Positions 56,576-64,000 of a stretch of 64,000 bases of DNA are shown here, in pieces. The stretch lies in NCBI GenBank assembly GCA_029378245.1, contig JARKIF010000021.1, positions 930,001 to 994,000 on the forward strand. Direction: 5' to 3'. Position numbers and translations under genes: made by a program. Position 1 is the stretch's first letter, and each line of letters begins with the position of its first letter. Below the pieces are notes generated by a model, which did not search any database, was not told where the DNA came from, and saw nothing but the letters and a program-made list of their open reading frames with translations. Source of the stretch: Roridomyces roridus (lineage: Eukaryota > Basidiomycota > Agaricomycetes > Agaricales > Mycenaceae).

Positions 56576-57898
56576 TCAAATGTCCGTTAAATCAAACGAC
56601 ACTTTTCGTGATGCCGCAAACGACATGTCCGTCATCCCAACAGGGTACCTCTCCCCTTGCACCGCATCCGCCTTGCTCGCCAACTCCCGCACGGCCTCGA
56701 TGTCCTCTGCCGACAGCGTGATCGCACCCGCGGCGAGGTTCTCTTCAAGGTACTAGACGGTGCCGATCAATGTTCCATACATCGCGGTGGACGGACAACG
56801 GACCTTGATCTTCTTCGTCCCAGGGATCGGAATCACGTCCTCACCCTGCGCGAGAACCCACGCGAGCGCAACTTGCCCTGGGGTAGCATTGTACTTGGCG
56901 CCGATCGCTCCAAGGCCCTCGACGATCTTCAGGATGTTGGGGAAGTTTTCCGTGCTGTATCTGTTCGAATATTCTTGAGCATGAGAACGGACAAGAAAAG
57001 AAGACAAAAGGCTCACCGAGGGATCATCCGGCGGAAATCATCTGCGGCAAAATCGGCTGGAGATTTCTACACAGGTCCCTCAATGAAAAACACTTAAAGA
57101 CTGGCAGAGAAATACGTACAAATTGCCCAGTAAGCAGACCCCGTCCAAGAGGCGAATACGCGATAATCTTGACGCCGAGTTCACGCGCCGTGGTGAGAAT
57201 CCCGATCTCCGGGTCCTCGATATCGAGCGTGAAGGGCGAGTACTCGACTTGGTAGGCTGCGATAGGGTGTACAGCATGCGCACGGCGGAGGGTCGCAGCT
57301 GAGGACTCCGAAATGCCGATGTGCTTGACTTTGCCTTCTCTGAGAAGGTTTTCGTCAGAAAACGCGATAAAATGGGCGTAAAGCGCACTTGACGAGCTCG
57401 GCCATGGCGCCGATGGTGTGCTCGATGGGGGTGTTCTTGTCCGGACGCTATAGTCGCGTCAAAGAGAGAGATGACTTGTAGAAAACTGCGACGCACGTGA
57501 AGATAGTACAGATCGATGTAGTCCACACCCAGGCGGGCGAGGGAGGACTTTGCCGCCTCATGTACCCGCGCTGGCGTGCCGTCGATGGTGAAATCGGGCT
57601 TGAATCCAAACTTGGTGGCCAGGAAGATCTCGGAGCGCTTTCCAGTCCGTTTAAACCTGCCCCTGGTAAGTGAAATCTAACGATAAACAGGAGAGACGCA
57701 CCATTTGCCGATGAGCTCCTCGGAATCGCCGTACATGTCAGCCGTGTCCCAGAAGGTGCATCCAGCGGCGTAGGCCGCGTCGAGGACTTTGAAGCGGTCC
57801 TCGTCGGATTCTATTGCGCCGTAGAAGCCTGATATGCCCATTGCGCCAAAGCCAATGGCCGAGAAGGTTGCGTTTTCGATGCTGCGAGTAGGAGACAT
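56576..57898 (-). CDS. Aldo-keto reductase, C-terminus altered by transposon
   Basis: About seven exons start [21 protein letters not shown]. It is an NADPH-dependent reductase of aldehydes/ketones with a TIM barrel. Asp and Tyr of the tetrad are in FWDTADMYG, Lys in ATKFGF and His in YYLHRPD (the His lies at an exon end). [10 protein letters not shown] and [10 protein letters not shown] (cofactor loop) are also present. It resembles the AKR13-type (YakC-like) group. The last native codons are cut after SFAA; the frame now runs through the Plavaka terminus and ends at a TGA (56576-56578) after [11 protein letters not shown]. The change affects only the extreme C-terminus, so activity may be kept. 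Confidence 0.88.
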
Positions 57899-57992
57899 GG
57901 TAGATGAGAATGAGATGAGGGAAAGTCACGATTGCGGGTGCTCTTGTAGGCGGCCATTTGATGTCTTCGTCAGCGTCAACCCCTGCCGCGTC

Positions 57993-58136
57993 GACGTACG
58001 CGTCGACGGCACCGGGCGGGATCTGGGATGATGTCCAAGCTTGTTCGGGTAGACGGTAACGGTGAGCTGGACGTCGGATTGACGTCAGACTTTAGTTGTG
58101 GCAGAGGGACTCGGCAAGGACGTACGCGTCGACGGC
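57993..58136. promoter_or_regulatory. Repeated ACGCGTCGAC motif in the AKR-FMO intergenic region
   Basis: ACGTACGCGTCGACGGCA occurs twice, near 57994 and 58119, about 125 bp apart between divergently oriented genes. It contains ACGCGT (MCB-like) and a GTCGAC palindrome. It could be an operator or a duplicated fragment. Confidence 0.3.
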
Positions 58137-58640
58137 ATCGGTCAGCAAACACGGAACTCCGCCGATTACGGCGATCTGTTCCGTCGATCTGCGATCAGAT
58201 TATAAGGCTTGCTTTCGCTTTTCACAACTTTTTCATTATACCAAGTCCTTGCCATGCGAATCTTCCGACGACCCAAATTGGACCCAACCCTTCATCGTGC
58301 GCGCGTTCGGCAACCAGGCGGCCCTTGACGCCACCAGAAATCCCGTGACCGCATACTCACTTGCATCGAAATTCTACGCATCTGCCACATCCCTTTAATC
58401 TCACTTGGAACCCCAAGGAACACGGAACAATCAACCTCATCGGAAAATTTCACTACTGAACCTCCCCAAACCCCGTCAACCACGACCTCACCAACTCTCA
58501 AACAAGTCATTGGCCTAGAGGTGATAGGGCCCTACATACCGAGCGGCGAGGACGCACACAGTGGGGGCGGCGCAATAATGTTGAGCTCCGCGTGGCGGGC
58601 GGATTCAAGTGTGTAGACGGACGGTGCAGGTGCAGCATGA

Positions 58641-60802
58641 GTGGGAGACCAAGGCGTAGGATGTGGGCATTGGACTCGCGTACAAGAGGTGACCTCCCAA
58701 TGGACGACATTTCCCCGCCCTATTCGCCGCGTAGCGGTCATCGGTGGAGGGCCATCCGGCCTCCAGTCCGCTACTAACCTGATTGCTGCGAACCTTAGTG
58801 TCCGTCTTTTGAACGCGCTCCCTCTCCTGGAGGTAATTGGTTCTACACGGAGGACACGCCCGTCCGTGAGGCGTATCCGTGAGTGATACTCCCATTCCCT
58901 CGTCTTATCTTACACATGGCGACTCTCCACAGTAACGATACACTCCGAAATACTACACCGATACCACGAAATCTGCCTCACACGCGCTATTATGAAGAGG
59001 GCGAGGACGGGGTCGAGCTTGATCATCGCTGGCGAGAGCATTGGCAACCTTCCCCCGTGTGGTACGACTTACACACCAATGGCCCCTCGGTGCGATCTAT
59101 ACCCATCTCGCCACCCAACTTCTGATCCCAATCCAGAGCGCGACCGTGGAACTCCACGGCGTCAAGTATCCCGCCAACACGGTGCGCGACGATTTTCAAA
59201 AACGCAGCACGTAATCATCCTCCCACAGCCCTGGATGGTCTCTGTGCACGATGTCCAACGCAACGTCCGCGCCTACGCGTCTCTGCATGGACTGAACATC
59301 GGCGACCGCCCAATCTCCCCGTCCGCCGCTCCCGTCGCGTCTTACTCCACACGGGTCGAAAACATAAGCAAGTGCAACGAGACGGCCACCTGGACGCTCA
59401 CTTTACGACGTCTCGAATGGCTTCGCGAGTCCGACCGCATCAGGGAGGACTTTTGGACCGAAGATTTTGACGCTGTGGTTGTGGCTGTCGGGCATTTTTC
59501 CACTCCCTCTGTTCCTGCAATCCCCGGCATCAACAACTGGAGTACGGCCATGAAAAATGGACAATACAGTGTGTATCATGCACAGGCCTTTCGTCACCCA
59601 GAGCGTTACGCTGGTAGAGTGCGTAGACATTTGACCGATTACTGTTTTGCTAATCTCGCATTGCAGAAAATCCTGATCGTCGGAGCTTCCTTCTCTGCAA
59701 CAGACATTGCTCGGACCATCGCCCCTTTTACGAGCCGTCTCGTTGCCAGCGTTAGGGTGAGCCGCCACATAAAGCCTACACAGCTACGCCGGGCTCTCAA
59801 AACTCGTGATTAGCCGAATCCTCTAATCCTCTCCGTGACGCTTATGGCCTCGATATACTGTTCGGTTTCCCCAACGAGACCGAGATCGTACCGGAGATCC
59901 TGGCCTTCGAGTCTCTGGATGAACGCGACATTGGTATTAACACGGGCGTCATCAAGCTTGTTGATGGTTCTTACCTGACCGATATCGACGAGGTAAATCT
60001 GGGGAATTTCTTCCTACCATGGAGATTCATCAGTCTCAGATCATCCTCGCGACGGGCTACCGTCGGAATACCTTCCTCCCCGACCTGTGAGTCTGTTCAT
60101 TGCTTTGTTTTCAACCATCTCATTTGTTATGCCAGCGTTGACCCCAAAACCTTGAGCAACGTTCACTGGACTGGACACTATATACACGATCCTACGCTGG
60201 CATATGCAACCGGTGAGTTTCCTCCGTTCGAAAATCGGTTTCTCTCAACTGCCACTTAGCTCGGCCGTGGATCGAAGGACGCTATCAGAGTGCTGCATTC
60301 GCCAGAGTATGGACCGAAAAGGCCCGCTTGCCCAGCCGCGAGAGTATGTTGCGCGCGCGAGTATCACGAGGGGAAGCTCCGCTGTGCAAATGGTTTCAAT
60401 GTGTTGGCCTTTGAAGGTACTCGCTTTCCGTTTCGATTTATCATTGCTTCCATTGTGCCCAGAGCAACAGCGTCAATATGTGGCTTGGCTTAACAGCGAG
60501 GCGTTGGAGCTGGGTGGCCAGCTCTTTGATATGCCACCGGTGGAGTGAGCTGTATTGCGGGATTCCTATTTCAATATTACTCATATTCGGCTATAGGATT
60601 CGAGAAGATGTGGCATACTTCTTGAACTCCCACTGGAAGAAGGTGATTTCTTTTGTTCGCTCATGAGCTTCACTGACTCCTCTGCGTTCAGAATGTTGTG
60701 ACTCATGAAAATTTCACGCGGTTCGACGACATTCCCTCCAGCGAGTGGCCGAAATGTGGGACCCATCGCGAGGGCCAGAGCCGTGATCCTCGTGCTTGGT
60801 AA
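58641..60802 (+). pseudogene. FMO-like gene, copy 2, frameshifted
   Basis: Exons align piece by piece to the FMO at 60943-63155: RRVAVIGGGPSGLQSATNLI, HYRGxx-type region, VSVHDVQRNVRAYASLHGLN, FWTEDFDAVVVAVGHFS, ILIVGASFSATDIAR, IILATGYRRNTFLPDL, VHWTGHYIHDPTLAYAT, ENFTRFDDIPSSEWPKCG and a stop near 60800. A base is missing after VRL near 58809, so FERAPSPGGNW falls out of frame. An extra base sits near 60347 (within MLRAR-EYHEG). The intron join before DAYGLDILF also fails in phase, and no leader peptide is seen. Several independent lesions argue for a pseudogene rather than a read error. Confidence 0.75.
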
Positions 60803-60942
60803 ATATTTAGTTGAAACTCGAGCCCCAACTCCTCGGAACCAGCTCGAGACGGCCGGAACTATTACGTCAATACAGTACTTCTGGGCGTATCTAATGCGAT
60901 TTTAAGTACAAGCAACGTGGCTTGAGCCTTCCCCTTCTGACG

Positions 60943-63155
60943 ATGGTGTCTTTCGCTCTCTCCGCTGCCCTTCTGCTCTCGACTACGGCTGTCGCCGCAC
61001 AACAAACCGTCTTCCAGGGCGACTCGCAATGGACAATGTTCAAGCATCCCATTCGCCGGGTGGCGGTCATTGGAGGAGGGCCAGCGGGCCTCCAAGCTGC
61101 GGTCAATCTACTGGCTGAAAATTTCACAGTTCGTCTGTTTGAACGTGCGCCCTCCCCCGGAGGCAACTGGTTTTACTCGGAAGACACTCCGGTGCGGGAA
61201 ACCTATCCGTGAATTTCTTGAGGCCTGGTCGTCCTTGCTTGAGATCGCTCACAGCTTCTCAGAAACGTTACTTCACCGACGATCCCATCGGCCCCTACAA
61301 ATTTGCCTCAAACGCGGTACTATGAAGAGGGCGAGGACGGGATCAAGTTGGAATTTCGCTGGCGGGAGCATTGGAGCCCTCGCCCCGTCTGGTATGATCT
61401 GCATGCGAATACGCCTTCTGTGCGTTTGAGATTCAATTCCACGAGGTCGAACTCACCAGAGCGTAGACAGCAACGGAACTTCCCGGCGTCAAATATCCAG
61501 CCGGCACGGTGCGCAAACCAATACTTTCAGAGAGGGTTTCTACTCATAGGCGTACAGCCTTTGAGGGTCTCCATGCACGATATTCAACGCCACGTCCGCG
61601 CTTACGCATCTATGCACGGACTGAACGTTAATGACCGCCCAATCTCCCCGAACGCCGTTCCCGTCGCATCATACTCTACCCGCGTAGAGAGCATACGAAA
61701 ATCTGACGAGATGTCGACGTCGACGTGGGTGCTCACTCTCCGAAGGCTCGAGTGGCTCCGCGAATCCAGTCGCATCAAGGAGGATTTCTGGACAGAAGAA
61801 TTTGACGCGGTTGTAACTGCAGCGGGAGCGTATTCCACACCGACTGTTCCATCCATTCCGGGTATTGGCAATTGGAGCATGGCTACGGACCCGGAAAGCG
61901 GACGATACAATATGCACCACTCGCAGGCGTTCCGACACCCAGAGCACTATGCTGGCAAGGTATCATTGCAGAGGAGTCCTAATTCCGTATTCAACTGACG
62001 ATCTGTGCTGCACAGAACGTTCTCATTGTTGGGGCCGCAGTTTCGGCGACGGAGATAGCTCGAACAATTGCGCCTGTTACGGACCGTCTCTTCGCCAGTG
62101 TGAGGGTAAGTGTTGCTGCTCGCATCCTGGATTCATCTCATTCTAGACATTGAACTACAGCTCAATCCTCGGCGAGACGCATATGGCCTGGATATAATGT
62201 TCAGTTTTCCCAACAAGACTGAGATAGTTCGGGAGATATCGTCCTTCGAGCCGTTGGGCGATGTCGACCAAGGAATCAAGAAGGGAGTCATCAGGCTTGT
62301 GGATGGATCGAGTTTGACTGGTATCGACGAGGTAAGGTTCCAATTGCACTTGAAATGGCACGGAATGCTAAGTATAGTTTTTTGTAGATCATCCTCGCCA
62401 CTGGCTACCGTCGGAATACATTCCTTCCAGACCTGTGCGCCTCGACTTACCTTCCTTGAGTTCCGTTACAATCATTTTGTTTCAGCGTCGACTCCAAGGC
62501 CATGAACGATGTCTACTGGACCGGGCATTATATCCACGATCCCACATTCGCGTATGCTACCGGTGCGTTCCGTCGTGCACAATTTTTGTTTCAACAACCC
62601 ATCCCACTCAGCTCGCGCTTGGATCGAAGGCCGCTACCAGACTACTGCCTTTGCTCGCGTATGGGCCGGGAAAGCCCGTCTTCCGAGCCGCGAGAAGATG
62701 TTGAGCGATTATTATGAGGGAAAGTTCCATTGCTTCAACCCGCTCGATTTGCTTTCCATGGAAGGTAATTGTTTGATTCTCCCATCCTTTGGGTGAATGG
62801 ATGAATGAGCCATCGTCTAGTTCAACGACGTCACTTTATAGCGTGGCTCAACAGTGAAGCGTTGGAGTTTGGTGGAAAGTTTGTGGAACCGATGCCTGTC
62901 GAGCAAGTCCCCCTTTTCATTCTGTGAATACCGTTGACTCTTCTTCGTCCTCCAGGGACAGGGAAATCTTGGCCTACTTTGTGAACGCCTGGTGGAAAGC
63001 CGTGAGTCTCCGTGAGGACGTCTGAATTAGCCCGTTGAATCGTCGCACAGAATATGATCTCGCATGAGAATTATACGCGATTCGACGGTACGCCGTATGG
63101 TGAGTGGCCGACATGCCCACCGGAGAGTCAAGGAATGGTGTTTGCGGACTGGTGA
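60943..63155 (+). CDS. Flavin-containing monooxygenase (FMO-like), copy 3, with signal peptide
   Basis: About twelve exons join in frame. Leader MVSFALSAALLLSTTAVAA is followed by RRVAVIGGGPAGLQAAVNLL (FAD), FERAPSPGGNWFYSEDTPV, YYEEGEDGIKLEFRWREHW, VSMHDIQRHVRAYASMHGLN, FWTEEFDAVVTAAGAYS, VLIVGAAVSATEIA (NADPH), IILATGYRRNTFLPDL, VYWTGHYIHDPTFAYAT, YFVNAWWKA, NMISHENYTRFDGTPYGEW. The intron after MPV uses a GC donor (GCAAGT) where copy 1 has GTGAGT. The gene lies 140 bp downstream of the frameshifted copy in the same orientation, so the pair is a tandem duplication. A secreted or ER-lumen oxygenase is implied by the leader; the substrate is unknown. Confidence 0.88.
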
Positions 63156-63581
63156 TATCCATATGTGGGCTGTGCGGGAGATTTGAATACTTTCTAGATA
63201 TTGAACGGGATACTGTTTTTTCAATCAATCTGGCATTCTCGCCCCAATGTTTCTCTCTCTCTGCCGAGCAGAACCGGGAACTGGCTAACCGAACACGCCC
63301 AATTGCATTCAATTTGGAAGAACGCCAGGCGAATCCAGCAAGCACGCCGTTCGAATCGGCACTGGGCATTAGTTGAGTGAAATCGCTGAACTTTTTGTCT
63401 CGTTCCCGACTCGAGGGAATTTTAGTAGCAAGCTCTCAGTATGTTGGTTGGCCGCAAGTTCAAGTTGCTAGATTTGGAGTTATATATATCAAGCGGAGTA
63501 CTTATGTCGGATCGTGTATCGAGGAGATCTCGGAGACCTTTGCTTTCTCTTCTCTCTCAGAGATTGAACTGACTCGAGGCC

Positions 63582-63740
63582 ATGGCAGACTGGGAACGCC
63601 AATCCAAGGATTCACGTGAGTCGTTGACACGTTGTGCATTTATGTGTTCACCACCATTGACCACAGACAACAGGCTCGCCTCCCTCATCTCCGCCGCGTA
63701 CAATTTGTCGCGGACCTTGGAGAAGAAGCCCAAGTATTAG
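63582..63740 (+). CDS. Possible small gene (35 aa, two exons)
   Basis: ATG at 63582 (GGCCATGG context) starts MADWERQSKDS. An intron 63616-63666 with GTGAGT and CACAG splits a His codon, and exon 2 reads NRLASLISAAYNLSRTLEKK and stops at 63740. Stops precede the start in this frame, so it is not the end of a longer protein. No family was recognised. Confidence 0.3.
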   Translation: MADWERQSKDSRESLTRCAFMCSPPLTTDNRLASLISAAYNLSRTLEKKPKY

Positions 63741-63927
63741 TTTTGAATTTGCTTGGTGAAAGGCAAGGTCGATGAGGAACGGGAGGAAAGGTCCGGGATG
63801 AATACAGTGAAGTAATCAAGTAGATTGCCACTTATGTGGCAGTGTGTGCGTTGTGAGATGTAAATTCCTTGTAGTGGCAGAGGGTGGCAGATGATCGAGT
63901 TCTACTCTCTGCGGTTGCGTGATAGGT

Positions 63928-64000
63928 CCGGTAGTCGGGAATCTTTTCGTTCTTCGCGTAATTAAATAATGCGGACAACGTTTCAGGGTTCGACTCCCTT
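63928..64000 (+). tRNA. Partial tRNA-like sequence at window edge
   Basis: A B-box-type GGGTTCGACTCCC lies 60-70 nt after TCCGGTAGTCGGG. The window stops before the 3' acceptor, so pairing cannot be tested. It could be a tRNA with an intron, or another tRNA-derived repeat. Confidence 0.3.

Larger units (their letters stand above)
48133..56610 (-). mobile_element. Plavaka-type CACTA transposon, 8,478 bp
   Basis: The ends are inverted repeats starting CACGAAAAGTGTCGTT (48133-48148 and 56595-56610), flanked by AT on both sides. Subterminal zones at both ends carry repeated CCTGT-A/C-A and TCTACAGGC-like words, as CACTA elements do. It carries a transposase gene (52173-56315) and a DUF6698-like gene (49324-51851), both on the minus strand. 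Removing it restores a continuous reading frame in the interrupted host gene, which independently confirms the boundaries. The segment 48150-49320 has no recognised gene. Confidence 0.9.

Noticed and set aside
1..64000. CRISPR arrays, operons, ribosome binding sites, rRNA genes, LTR retrotransposons
   Set aside because: None seen. The DNA is eukaryotic nuclear by gene structure, and no reverse transcriptase or long terminal repeats were recognised.

Overview
This window reads as nuclear DNA of a mushroom-forming basidiomycete (Agaricomycetes). The genes carry many introns of 45-57 nt, often with one or two nucleotides of a codon left before the intron. Families typical of this group are present: secreted tannase/feruloyl esterase, GT90 (CAP10), GH72 glucanosyltransferase with X8 domain, RTA1, a DUF6533-like membrane protein, a DUF6698-like protein and a Plavaka-type CACTA transposon. 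Gene models below were spliced by hand from GT/GC..AG sites and frame continuity; no search or alignment software was used.

1-14.4 kb: tRNA-like sequences, mostly on the minus strand, and small inverted-repeat elements surround four genes: tannase/feruloyl esterase (+), a secreted alpha/beta hydrolase (+), an unknown acidic protein (-) and a dual-specificity phosphatase (-). One convincing tRNA, tRNA-Asp(GTC) with a 22-nt intron, lies at 14349-14443. A 1.45-kb non-autonomous DNA transposon with a 7-bp target duplication lies at 11419-12867.

14.4-29 kb: host genes: GT90 glycosyltransferase (-), short-chain dehydrogenase (-) with a partly duplicated 3' end, 14-helix-type MFS exporter (+), a DUF6533-like gene or remnant (+), GPI-anchored GH72 glucanosyltransferase (+) and an AAA ATPase (-).

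29-35 kb: a 5.73-kb Mutator-like element bounded by identical 45-bp inverted repeats and a perfect 9-bp target duplication. Its single gene splices into an open 1,370-residue frame that joins an Ulp1-like (SUMO-protease-type) domain, a linker with several SUMO-interaction-type motifs, a FAR1/MULE transposase, a SWIM zinc finger and a CCHC knuckle. This is the most interesting object in the window.

35-42 kb: a Gln/Pro-rich unknown protein, an RTA1-like membrane protein and a flavin monooxygenase (FMO).

42-48 kb: nested repeats. An old inverted-repeat pair encloses two related elements with 6-bp target duplications, and one arm carries a MITE whose empty site is preserved in the other arm. A double-psi-beta-barrel-like remnant follows.

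48.1-56.6 kb: a complete Plavaka/CACTA element (transposase plus DUF6698-like gene). It inserted into the last codons of an aldo-keto reductase gene; the displaced gene tail can still be read on the far side of the element.

56.6-64 kb: the aldo-keto reductase (-), a frameshifted FMO pseudogene (+), an apparently intact FMO (+), a possible very small gene and a partial tRNA-like sequence at the edge.
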